From the NCBI GenBank assembly GCA_034670405.1, contig JAXDDX010000360.1, positions 62,001-126,000 of the forward strand: 64,000 bases of DNA, in the 5' to 3' direction. The DNA is from Hoplostethus atlanticus (Eukaryota; Chordata; Actinopteri; Trachichthyiformes; Trachichthyidae). Both the position numbers and the translations under genes were made by a program. This document shows positions 46,093-56,935 of the stretch, piece by piece. Position 1 is the stretch's first letter, and every line of letters begins with the position of its first letter. The notes beneath the pieces are model-generated. The model did no database searches. It was given only the letters and a program-made list of their open reading frames with translations, and was not told where the DNA came from.

Positions 46093-49000
46093 GGCATAAT
46101 CTATTGCATGCCCAGACTCTTTGAATGTCCCCGCCCAAAGTTTCTTTCATTTTTTTCTCCTATAGGGTTTTTGTGGGAGTTTTCCTTGTCATAGAGGCCT
46201 TAGGCTGGTGGTGCCGGCCAGGTTAAGCTACCTTAGGCAGATTATGTAGGCTTGCTATGTCCTTCACTCTGTTAAGTCCTATTAAGTGCTTTTGTTGTGA
46301 TCATATATCAGCAATAATTTGATTGATAATTGAACATGCAACACATTCTCAAGCCAAAGAAGCAAATGACAGCAGCATTATTATTCCAGTATTTTGCATG
46401 GTGAGATATTGCCTCTTCACTAGATGTTTCTTTTAGATCTCTGCTCTAATTAGCTAGCTTACTTGCCTCTATTGTGAAAGTGTGACTTTGTTTGTGTCAG
46501 TCACAGGCCACTCTAACTCTAACTGGGTCTTAGTTCATCTTTCCTTGCTCTCTCTCTTCCAGATGCTGATGGTCTCATCCACAGAGCCTCGCAGCCTGAG
46601 GAACTGTGATCCTCCTCAGTTGCACAGAGAGCCCACGGACCAACAGATACCCGTCGGTCGCACCATCCCTTCAAGACCCATGACCCGCCCGGCAGTCCCA
46701 GGTTTGGACCTCAATCTTGTTGTTGTCCACCTCTGATATGATGGTGGTTCCTCCCTGATGATATTTCCAGCACTTTTCAGAACAAAGTGCTTCATAACCA
46801 AGAAAATGAATAATGAATAATTGACACAGATCAATAAAACAGAAAGAACAATGAAGTAAAACAGTAAAAAAAATAAAAAATAATAGGCAACAAGGAAAAA
46901 TGAATAAAAGCCAAAGATTATTATAAGGCCTTGTGTTAAAAATATGTTTTGAATAGGGATTTAAAAGTTGAGAACAATTTTGTATTTACAGTGACAGTCT
47001 GGCAAGAGGCAAAATGGGGGAAAGGAGAGGGAAATGTGGTTAGGGGAAGAAAGAATAAAATATATTAATAATAACGTAGTAATAAGGAAAAAAGATACAA
47101 TTTAGATAAAGAAATAAAATAAAGATAAACTCACTGGTACATACCAAGCATAATCCAGAAATATATAAAATATAATACTGATTAACTACTTTCTTATCTT
47201 GCACACATAAGATTTTTAGATTGGATTACATATTAATATAATTTAGTGGTGCCCTTTTTAAAGATTATTTTATTGCATTTCTGCTGCATTTCACATTCTC
47301 TAGTGAAGCGCTAGAAAAGAGAGAGACAGCATAGGTTCCAGACTGGATTCAGACTCAGGATGTCACAGATGGTGAGCACCTTAGCCAACTGAGCCAACAG
47401 GACACGTCGCCCCTGCTCATCTCTGAGTCTGTGCACGCTGCAGATCCTGCCAGATTTTCTCTTTGGAGCTCTCTCTTTTTAAGTCTTTGTCTTTTCCATT
47501 GTGCATGAATATGCTACGTGCTCTCACGTTTGGGTTTTAAAGTCGTGAGTGCACAATTATCTTGACTGTTCAAACCAGACTTGAATTAACCCAATTGCGA
47601 TTGATGGAAGTCGGCTTTGTGGAATTTCAGATTTATTTGTTAGGTTAACTCAAGGTAAACAATAAATGTACAATGGCACGTAGGCCTATATGTACACAGA
47701 ATAGTATAGCTCCTGGCTGCTAGGTCTATGTATAACCTATTCTATTACTATTTTCATAGCTTAGCTTTCATTGGTAAGGAAAAGTCTCGAGTTAGATTGA
47801 TTGTTTCCCCCGGTCGAGTCTGCTGCTCGGAGTCACTCCAGGGCACAACACTAGCCATAAGCTGGCTAGCTCTAGCATGCTTTGTTAGCCGTCTGTATCT
47901 GCACACAAGTGTTCGTCTTTTCCCTCTGTAAATTCCCAGAAATGGATTCAGATTTTTTTTTTTTTTTTTAAAACGTTGTTTATGGCTATGCGCTTCTTCC
48001 TCACACTCTTCACCAGTACATCCACCATTTCTTCTCAAAACTACAATAACAATGGCCATTCATATGCAAACCAGGCCATTTATAGTATATTGCGCACAAT
48101 TTCAGAGATTTATCACAAAAAAACACATGCATACGTATGGCGGCATATGAGTGACAAAATCCGCGAGCGCAATTGAGATCACCGCGCGCGTAATTCAAAC
48201 AGCCGCGCACACATATTATTTTTGAGAGCGCTTTCACAGCACTCGCGCGCAGAATATATCTGCTCGCGCGAGCAATATTGTAACCTGCCAGGAGAAATCC
48301 ATGCTTTGAGCGCGCGCGCAGAATCCAAAGCAGCGCGCACAACTATCATTGCTCTCCTGCTCGCGAAACTTTCACCTGCTCGCTCGCGAGTGTTTTTTCT
48401 TTTTGGCAGTAAGTGGGCGGACCCAGTCACAATGGTATCCCTAAATCTAATTGGTTACAGCTCGCCTTCAAAGTAAAAGTTCCGCGTTTTGAAGGGTGTT
48501 GGCTGCAGCAGCGGTCAATTTAAGGAGAGCTAAACTAAATAAATAAACAAATAGCCTAAAGAATGAACATAATTCATAACTGTTATACAGTAATATTTCT
48601 GCCACTTTCCCATAACTGATTGTGAATAAATTGCCAAAGGGTGCGAACACTGGAATTATTATAGTGATTCATGTATGTATGTAATGATTCATGTATATAT
48701 ATTCATCAACGTATTTATTTGATTAAGGCTACTTAGGCCGAATCCCATTTCTCATTTTCACCCCTACCCCTCGTTTTCGAGTGCCCCTCGCCCTTCGGCT
48801 TGGCCCTCGGAACAGAGTCACAAGGGGTAGTGGTTGAAATCTCCCCCTATGAAATGGGACAACCCTTCAAGACCCTGATACGTCATCGATGACGTTTACG
48901 TAAACAGACGTGACGAGTTTGTTATCGGACATTACACACATCACAGTGACATTTGCCATTCATCTGATGGAGATAGAGAAGCATGGACGCTCGCGATTCG

Positions 49001-52000
49001 TTCACAACCTATACGTTTCACGCTATCAATCGATCAAACAAGTCATTAAATAAAAGAGTGGACATAACTCTTTTTTTTCTTCCATCAACCACTTCATAGA
49101 ACATAAAGCTTTATTGTTTCTCCTTCCTTGTTTACTTGTGCCGATACAAAAAGGCCAATCACTGTAACCAATTAGATTTAGGGATACAATTGTGACTGGG
49201 TCCGCCCACTTACTGCCAAAAAGAAAAAACACTCGCGAGCGAGCAGGTGAAAGTTTCGCGAGCAGGAGAGCAATGATAGTTGTGCGCGCTGCTTCGGATT
49301 CTGCGCGCGCGCTCAAAGCATGGATTTCTCCTCTCAGGTTACAATATTGCTCGCGCGAGCAGATATATTCTGTGCGCAAGTGCTGTGAAAGCGCTCTCAA
49401 AAATAATATGTGTGCGCGGCTGTTTGAATTACGCGCGCGGTGATCTCAATTGCGCTCGCGGATTTTGTCACTCATATGCCGCCATACATACGCAGGGTTT
49501 TATAAATCTGGCGAAAAGATTGCCTATGCATGTTTCCTTTTTTGTGTGTACACAGATTTCTGTACTTAAATATACACAAAGTTTGATACATTTGCCCCTT
49601 GGGCGGGGCGGTATCGCCTCTCTCACACTCTGCCCAGTTGTTGTGTGAGAGGGGGCGCTGTCCCTGGTCGTGAACCTCAGTTAAGCTGTCTCTCTGTCGT
49701 AGGGCGAACATGTGGTTGTATGTAGTCTATTCTGTATATATGTGTGTATGAATGTGCATATGTGTGTGGTTTATACCTGCAAGAAAGTGTACTGTATATA
49801 TGTATGAGATTTTTATATGTATGCACTGGATGTATGTTACATACGTATATGTATGTATGTGTTTACAGTCATGCTTGAAAGTTTTTGAACCCCTTGTAAT
49901 TATAGAAATTTTGAATTGTTACCATGCAGTCCTTATTTCATCAAAATAAACTTTTGTTATCTGAAATAAAGGATCTATATTTACTAATTTCACTTTTTTT
50001 TTTTAGAAGAAATAGTGCATGTAGTAAAACAAATAGTTTAAATAGAATTAGTGCAGGTGCAAAATGAGTGAAACTAGTCACGTAATGTTATTTTAATGCA
50101 AATAAGTTTTGTATTGCAGCTTTAACAACTTGAGAATCTTCCCCCCCCCCCCTTAGATCAGCTTCAAAGCATCAGCATCACCAACGCAGCCCCTCCACAA
50201 ATGATACGCAAGACACTATCCCCAACCATGGGCCCAGTCAGAAGGCTTGCAACCCCCTCCCAAGTGGGTAGAGTGGCTACCACTACAGTATCTCCACCTC
50301 AGCGGCAGTCTTTTACACCATTGCCCGAGATCTCATCTGTTGCCACCCCCCGCCGACCAGGCACAACAGAAATGTCCGTCGCTGCCGCTAGATCCCCGCT
50401 GCAGGCAGCTACATCAACTGTGACACCAATCTTTTCAAACCAAGCTGTCGAAGGCACACAGCAACCACTTACACTCACGCCCATTTCCAGTGCTGCAGCA
50501 GTTGTCAAGGCCATGACCTTTGGTAGTCCTAGCCTCCAGGGTACCCCGCAATCCACAGCATCTCCAAAAGTGCTCAGAGTGCTCACTGCTACCACACTAC
50601 AACCTCAGCGGGCACAGACCACTATCGTTGCATCATTACCACCAGGGCTACCCTCTGTCTGTTCCCCCATTGGAGCAGGTAGGCCACAGCAACCTCCAGA
50701 CACAGAGGACACATCCACATCCACTGCCTCTTCCCGGCGTCTCACCCAGACTGCCACCCCGACTCCAGCCTCTCCTTGTATATCAGCACAGCAGCTCTCT
50801 ACTGCCGTCTCTTCTGGTACTTGTTTGAAATCTTCATCCATCCCTGTCATACCCTCTTCCTCTTCTGCTTCCATCCCTCCAAATCTTTGCTCCACCTCCA
50901 CCATTCCCCCATCCTCTGTCTGCCCGTCCACTTCACCCACTCTCTTGTCCTCCCCATCCAACTCTTCCAACTCTCCACTGTCCGCCCGCGCCTCATTTTC
51001 CTTGATCCCTGCTGAGGCACTCCATACCAACTTCGGCCGGACCAGCAAGCTTGCCGGACAGGACAGCCCTAGGAAATTTGGCATCAAGTGCATTGTGGAC
51101 TTTGAGAAGATCTATTCGTACCTGAGTGGCATCCACAATGAGAATGAAGAGTGCGCTCTCACTCCCATGGGTGAGCCTGAGAATTCCTAACTTCTTTTCT
51201 TGTTCATCCTTGAATTTTGTATCATTCTCTGCTTGATTATTCTACAATTGATTATAAAAAAATTTAAAAAATCAATTATCCTCATGATTATTCTAGCTAT
51301 TGCCCTCACCAAGCAAGATGTTAGTATGATAATGTTGGAGTATGTCCACACTAAGCCGTTTAAATTTGAAAACAGCGTTTTCGGGTCTAGCGTTTTACCT
51401 CCTTTCATGGGCATGCGCAGACCATTCGGCCGCTCCAGATGAGCCTTAGTTTTAGTTTTCATTACTTTAGTCAACATTAGCTTAAGATAGCACTGTGAGA
51501 GCTCCGCAATACATAAGTCTTGCTTAAACATTAATTATAATAAAATCTTTACACCATCAGGAAACAGGCCATATTTCAGAGGCAAAAAATAGATGAAAGC
51601 TAGTTTGTAGAAGTGAGATTTAAGGAGTGATTTAAAAGAAGATACTGATGTGGCCAGTCTGAGTTCCTCAGGCAGAGCCCTGATCAAAAAGGCTCTGATC
51701 GCCGCTAGTTTTAAATTTTGACTGCAGAACACCCAATAGGGATCTGCGCGAGGACCTCAGACTGCGAGCCGGCTCATAGGGGCATAAAAGTTTTGCAATA
51801 TAGCTTGGAACCAGACCCATTTGTAGAATTTGAAGCTCAAGATTATGTGTTGGAGACGGCCAGTGGTCCTCTATAATGGAATGCATCTAGTTCTCCTGAG
51901 TCACTTTCATCCTGTTTCAACCAGACTGACCTGACTTTAATGAAGTTGAACTGTTTTTGAATGGCTACATTCTCTTGTCCCCTCCAGAGAGCGCTATAAT

Positions 52001-53277
52001 GTTGGACCTACTGATGTCTCTCCCTGAGGAGCTCCCCCTGCTGGACTGCAACAAACTGCAGCGCCATATGATCCAGGTACAACCGCTGCTACAGTTTATT
52101 ATCAGTGAACCTAAGGTCGTCTTTACACCTGGCATTACCATTCATCTCATATCTGAGTTGAATCTCATAATTGGCTAAGGTGTATATATCATGTAACTGT
52201 GACGTCCTGGGTTTAAATCCAGCCTGGGAACCTTTGTCCCCCCCCCCCAGTAACAGTACAATACTCCATTTTGTAGCCTTGTATTTTGTAGATTGTATTT
52301 TGTTTGTTTGTGTTCTTTTTGTAAAAAAAATTCTAATGTTTTTAATGTGAACAATTTGTCCTCTGCTATTCAATGAACCCTCACCTTCTCTGTAGTGGCC
52401 TGGGTTGGACAACCAAGCTTTGAAAACAAAAACCAACCCAACAGTGTTGTGAAAGTAGCAAATGAAACCATCAGCATCTAGTAGACCAGCCATAGTGATG
52501 TCTATGTCTAAGTCTTAAAGGGGCATTAAGTAATCAATGACCTCTATTGGCAACCAGTAGGAATTGCAACACGAAGTGATCTCCTCCTACACAAGTCTGC
52601 CATCCCACCACCACCACCACCATCCCCTTGAGCTACAGTAGCATGTAAGGGACACAAACAACAAAGTTATGTTTTCCCAAAATGGCTAATTAGAGCAGAG
52701 ATCCAATAGACACGTTTAGTGAAGAGGTTATACTGTATATCACCATCCAAAGGAATGCAATAATTACACCGCTTTGGCATTTGCTTTGCTTTGGCTTGAG
52801 AATGAGACGTTTTAGTCTCAGTAGCTGAAATGCGTTGTGACACAGGATGCTTGCTCATCGCACCACCCCCCATCGTTGAGCAGTTGAACATGTGAGGTCA
52901 TATACCACCCTGGTCAGCCCTAGTGGGGAGATTTTGAGCTTCCCTTCAGGTTGCAGGTTCAGGAGACCAAAAGCTACAGTGGGGTCCACTGGGAGTCCAC
53001 TACCAAGAACTGTTTGTTTTCATCATTTATCAAAAACTATTGCAATTTTTTTTCTTTTTTCAAGAGTATATGATTTAGAACTGATACTAATCTAATTTCT
53101 TATAGCTTGGATAAATGCTTGTATGAAATTGAAATATACTGAATATCTTAATTACACACTATTTGGTAAGGTTTTCTCAAATTGTTGTCACACCATATAT
53201 TTCATTCAGATATTAGCACATGTATGTCCCTAATACAGTGTGAATTGTTTTGGTATTTTAACAACTAATTGACTAAA

Positions 53278-53313
<36 letters not shown>

Positions 53314-56016
53314 TATTTAACTTCGACTTATGTTGAAAAATATTTTAAATTGTTAATTACATTTTTTTTTTTGTTTTCTCTTATGTTTGAGAAATATAAT
53401 TTGACTAAATAAATGATGAAACAAAATAGTTCTTGCTAGTGGACCCCACTGTAAATCAACCAGACTGAAGTTCTCATTTATTCCATATGCCTTAAAGGTA
53501 CAATAAGCAATTTGTATTGCCACTAGAGGGGGCTACAGAGTCAAAACAAAGTTGAGGCTTTGAACACACCACCTTCACCTCCCCTTGGCCATGCCTACCA
53601 GCTTACGGTGCTCAGCAAGGGACAAAAGCCATAAAGGTGCTTTTTCTCTGTTCGGACTGCAGAGGCATCTAAAGCCTTCTATCACTATTAGCAGGGCACC
53701 AAAACATCTGGACTTTGTTTAATTTTAGTACTTTTTATTTACAATTAGGTTCATAACAGTATTATATTGTAATAATTTACTCTATAGAAAAAAAATTAGA
53801 CTGTAAATATAATTTACATTCCAGTCTACTTCTGAGCTGCATGAATGATGCATCACATCTGAATGACAAGTCTTACTATTTTACACTATTTGGTGAAGGA
53901 GAGAGGGTCATCAGCAGGTGGTTGTAAAATGACAGAACCACCTAGACAGTGAGACTACATAGAGTTGACGACCAATGAGCTAAGATGATAGCTCATTATG
54001 CATCAGATGAATGAAGTTTCAGTGTAGCTACCGGCAGTCATTTCTAGTCATGGAATTAGCTATGGGTTATTTTACTCATAACATAATTTGAAATCTTTAT
54101 AAAAAGGGGAAAGTTGTAGGGCAGTAAGTAGAACTGTTTGTAGACTGGCGGTGTGAAAGAGAAGCGTTTGCTAGCATACAAAAGGACGTGGTTCTGAATT
54201 ATGGAGTCAGTTAACTCTCATAAGTCACAAATGAATACAACACGATTCACAAATATATTTTGCGATTTATATATAAATGTCTCTGTTCACAAATATATTT
54301 TTCAATGCACACACAAATGTGTATCGTTTATATAAATGTAAAACAAATCCACAAATATACTTAGTTAAAAACAGCTGCAGTGTTCATCTAAAACATATTT
54401 AAATGTTGTTACATTTATATACAGATTGTCGAATCTGCATTTAGAAACCTCCAGACGAGTTGTGAACCTCGTTACATTTCCCTGACGTGGTTAGATTCAC
54501 AAATGCATTTTTTCTAAAGGGCCTTTCCCTGTAGCCTATCAGACGTCTCTTTCAAGTTCAGCCAATCACACCAGTTCGCCGTCAAACGGATCACGCCTCT
54601 CTGTAGATTAGATTGGATTGCTCTTTATTGTAGTATAGTCAGGAAACTCTCAAAAATCCACAGACAAATATAACAAGGTTCACAACTCGTCTGGAGGTTT
54701 CTAAACGCAGATTCGACAATCTGTATATAAATGTAACAACATTTAAATATGTTTTAGATGAACACTGCAGCTGTTTTTAACTAAGTATATTTGTGGATTT
54801 GTTTTACATTTATATAAAATGAGACGTATTTGTGTGTGCATCGGAAACAGACATTTGTGAACACTAATTTATTTGTGAACCTTCTGTCATATCTTTTTTT
54901 TACATTTATATGAAACGATACACATTTGTGTGTGCATTGAACAGAGACATTTATATATAAATTGCAAAATATATTTGTGAATCGTGTTGTATTCATTTGT
55001 GACTTATGAGAGTTAACTGACTCCATACTGAATGCCTCAAGGTCAGCAGTAGACCTACGAAGACATTAAGAGAAATTATGAAGCACATGGAATGTTTGGC
55101 TCATTTAGTTAACCTTGCAAGTCAGTGTGTGGCTCACTCCAAAGTCTGCGCTTAAGCTAAGCTAAACTAATTGCAACTCTAACCTTAGCTGCTAACCGGG
55201 TCCTGCTTCCTCATTCTTAGTCTCAGCTGTATCCTCTGATAGCATATGGTTTTTAAATGTATTATCAATGTCAAAAATATTTCTTATTGCACCTTTAAAT
55301 CTTTTTAACTGTAGCAGAGACTCTCAAACCCACGCCCCACTTCACTTCACTTTCTGCCATTGTTCATTTTTACCCTGCTGACTGGGGTAAAAATGCTAAT
55401 GCTGAGATTTCCACAGGCTTTATCCACCTTCTACCTGGTATGATCATCTTTACACAGCCGAGGGAAATGAAAAATTGCTCATCACGTGGATGACCTTTGG
55501 GTGCAGCAATGCCTAAAACAATACAAACATCTCAAATTTCCCATCCAGGACAATAAAGTAAAAAAAATAATGATGACAAGCCTCATAATCTCTTTCTCCC
55601 TGTCACTCCAGGTATACAGTTGTCTCTCAGCCCCTGCCAACTCCAAGATGGCAAAAAGAATGTCTGAAGATCTAAAGCCAGAGAAGGAAGGAGACGGCAG
55701 TGATCAGCAGCACATAACCGCCAACGGAGACTCAGTTCAAACACACACAGGAAGTGGCAAAGTCACTGGTGCAAACCCAGTCCAGGACAGAATGGATTCC
55801 ACCAGTTGGGGAAATGCTGCTGGTGATGGAGCAGACAATAGTGGTGCCAAGGGCAGTGCAGTGGAAACAGTGCAAGCAGGTGATGGAAAAGCTGAGAGAC
55901 AATCACCTGAGAGCAATAACACATCCTGGCAGTCCAGGGATTGGAAGAGGGTGGGACTTTGCCCCCTCAACCCTTTTATGATTCCACTGAAATTGCTAAT
56001 GCGGAAACAAAAGTAG
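45269..56016 (+). CDS. snapc2: snRNA-activating protein complex subunit 2 (SNAP45), six coding exons
   Basis: SNAPc binds the proximal sequence element of snRNA genes and starts Pol II and Pol III snRNA transcription in the nucleus (family knowledge). Exons are 45269-45484, 45740-45913, 46563-46701, 50157-51170, 51988-52076 and 55612-56016, all with GT-AG introns of compatible phase, giving 678 residues. Matches to human SNAPC2 as I recall it: N-terminal MKPPPRKRSKPDRYL; PIELWTDMASAV and AVAFSQ in exon 2; VDFEKIYSYLS near residue 495; ESAIMLDLLMSLPEELPLL in exon 5; and the C-terminal GLCPLNPFMIPLKLL. Human SNAPC2 is about 334 residues; the excess here is mainly exon 4, about 300 residues of Ser/Thr/Pro-rich, probably disordered sequence. 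Start chosen at the methionine matching the mammalian start. The frame is complete. Confidence 0.94.
45506..45546. repeat. (TC)n microsatellite in snapc2 intron 1
   Basis: About 20 TC units shortly after the 5' splice site of intron 1. Confidence 0.9.
46041..46092. repeat. (CTAT)n microsatellite in snapc2 intron 2
   Basis: About twelve units, the first few impure. Confidence 0.9.
47325..47410 (-). mobile_element. tRNA-like SINE head, minus strand
   Basis: On the minus strand, TTGGCTCAGTTGGCTAAGG resembles a Pol III A box and GAGTCTGAATCC a degenerate B box. Same family as 34622-34800 and 52180-52330. Confidence 0.5.
48136..49486. mobile_element. Fold-back DNA transposon, arms of about 325 bp, CpG-rich
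   Basis: Left arm 48136-48460 and right arm 49162-49486 are near-perfect inverted copies starting TATGGCGGCATATGAG. A perfect 6-bp duplication CATACG flanks the element (48130-48135 and 49487-49492). The arms are unusually rich in GCGCGC and CTCGCG. The 701-base loop carries no transposase; it includes a repeat at 48737-48870 with GAATCCCATTTCT and AGAAATGGGA-like ends. Open frames in the arms mirror each other because of the symmetry and are not genes. Superfamily not assigned: 6-bp duplications are known for Dada elements and some hAT lineages. Confidence 0.85.
48737..48870. repeat. Short repeat in the fold-back loop
   Basis: Runs from CCGAATCCCATTTCTC through CACCCCTACCCCTCG to CTATGAAATGGGACAACCC. 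The pattern is common in fish repeats. Borders uncertain. Confidence 0.35.
49866..49985. mobile_element. Tc1-like MITE, one end
   Basis: TA then CAGTCATGCTTGAAAG and TTTTTGAACCCC, followed by TTACCATGCA. Matches one end of 35876-36590 in opposite orientation. Confidence 0.6.
51340..51435. repeat. Interspersed repeat fragment in snapc2 intron 4
   Basis: GTCCACACTAAGCCG with AAAACAGCGTTTTCGG resembles a stretch near 1204-1300. Family not assigned. Confidence 0.35.
51560..51890. repeat. Interspersed repeat fragment in snapc2 intron 4
   Basis: The stretch from TTTAAGGAGTGATTTAAAAG through TGGCCAGTCTGAGTTCCTC to GAACCAGACCCATTTG matches a repeat I recall as very common in fish genomes. Parent element not named. 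Confidence 0.4.
52180..52330 (+). mobile_element. tRNA-derived SINE in snapc2 intron 5
   Basis: TTGGCTAAGGTGTA (A-box-like), then GTCCTGGGTTTAAATCCAG (B-box-like) and GCCTGGGAACCTTTGTCC, as in the family at 34622-34800. Confidence 0.5.
53496..55294. mobile_element. TTAA-flanked DNA transposon (Kolobok or piggyBac type)
   Basis: Left end AGGTACAATAAGCAATTT and right end CTTATTGCACCT form a 12-bp inverted repeat with one mismatch. TTAA lies at both sides (53492-53495 and 55295-55298). About 970 bases belong to this element; the rest is the inserted fold-back element 54200-55027. No transposase seen. Confidence 0.6.
54200..55027. mobile_element. Fold-back DNA transposon, second copy type, AT-rich
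   Basis: Left arm 54200-54473 and right arm about 54671-55027 are inverted copies beginning TATGGAGTCAGTTAACTC; the right arm has about 80 extra bases. A perfect 6-bp duplication CTGAAT flanks it (54194-54199 and 55028-55033). Terminal TATGG and the 6-bp duplication match the element at 48136-49486, although the arms are otherwise different and AT-rich. Arms contain repeated TTCACAAATATATTT-like units. No coding capacity. Confidence 0.85.
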
Positions 56017-56577
56017 GTAGTTAAAAAAACAGGTTAGCAACTTTTGTTGTGCTTTATTATATTATTACAATCATAAAATAACTCCTGGGATGCATTCAAC
56101 ATCACAGATTGATATTCCAGTAAAAGAGTATTTGGGGGTGGAAATTTCGTTGAGTTACCAACCAGTGATGTACTGACACCAGAATTTAATGTGGTCAAAA
56201 ACGGTCATTGCCATGGCATTCAGTTTGTTCACAATAATAACTGAGCTTGTGTCTGAGATGACACAAGCTGCTGATACCCAGAGTAGCCTTGCTGTTTCTG
56301 TTAGTTTTTTTTACATGGTTATGTTTTTAGCAATTTTTATGACTCATGGGCCCTTGAAGCCTCTTAAAACGGATATATAATTTCTAAACTAAGATGCATA
56401 TTATTTGTTGACATACTTTTTCCAGATATCGCACTACTCTAATGTTGCTGTTCAATTCAGTTGAGTGTCAGTATCACATTTTGCCATCACTTTTTGTTCA
56501 GTTGGATTGCTCATTTATGACTGTACATGAGTATGTTTAATAGAATGTTTGTTATATAATTATTGTAAGAATTCCCA

Positions 56578-56583
56578 AATAAA
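56578..56583 (+). promoter_or_regulatory. Probable snapc2 polyadenylation signal
   Basis: AATAAA lies about 560 bases after the snapc2 stop codon in AT-rich 3' UTR-like sequence; it is the first canonical hexamer I noticed there. Confidence 0.55.
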
Positions 56584-56689
56584 ATTTAACGTGCATTAAT
56601 TTTTACACATATTGTTGTGCGTAGTATTATCAGTTTAATACCAGTTAAGGTCAACAAATACTAACAGTTGAGGTCAGTGGGCGTCAATA

Positions 56690-56935
56690 GACATCTTCCT
56701 TATCAAAATGTGTGTGTATAGACCTGACTATACACAGGTATGCCTGCGCTTTAATGCAAATAGCCTGCCCCTACAAACAGCGAATCATGTGGCAGCAATT
56801 CCATATATAAAGCTTGCAGACATGGTAAAGTGATTTTTTTTTTTTGTTGGACCAAACAGAATGGGCAAGATGCGTGATCTAAGCAACTTTGACCGTGGTG
56901 TGATTGTTGCTGCCAGACAAGGTGATTCCATGGTT
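56690..56935 (+). mobile_element. Tc1-like transposon fragment
   Basis: Upstream sequence with AATGCAAATAGCC, ATGTGGCAGCAATTCC and ATATAAAGC leads to a start at 56861 encoding MGKMRDLSNFDRGVIVAARQ, the beginning of a Tc1-like transposase. Homology stops after about 23 codons, so it is truncated. Confidence 0.6.

Larger units (their letters stand above)
46702..50156. other. snapc2 intron 3, host of several mobile elements
   Basis: This 3.46-kb intron contains a SINE head (47325-47410), a fold-back element (48136-49486) and one end of a Tc1-like MITE (49866). The rest is AT-rich with no recognised feature. It ends in a C-rich polypyrimidine tract and CCTTAG at 50156. Confidence 0.7.
52077..55611. 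other. snapc2 intron 5, host of SINE, TTAA element and fold-back element
   Basis: 3.5-kb intron. Besides the listed elements it has an (AT)n run at 53281-53310. The stretch 52331-53280 shows no recognised feature except an AAAGGGGCATTAAGTAAT start at 52518, faintly like the TTAA-element end. Confidence 0.6.

Noticed and set aside
48010-49648. Pairs of similar open frames of about 83-124 codons near 48.2 and 49.3 kb on opposite strands
   Set aside because: They are mirror images created by the inverted arms of the fold-back element, not a duplicated gene.
50605-51093. 162-codon minus-strand open frame opposite snapc2 exon 4
   Set aside because: It is the antisense of the Ser/Thr/Pro-rich exon and appears as a Glu/Gly-rich shadow.
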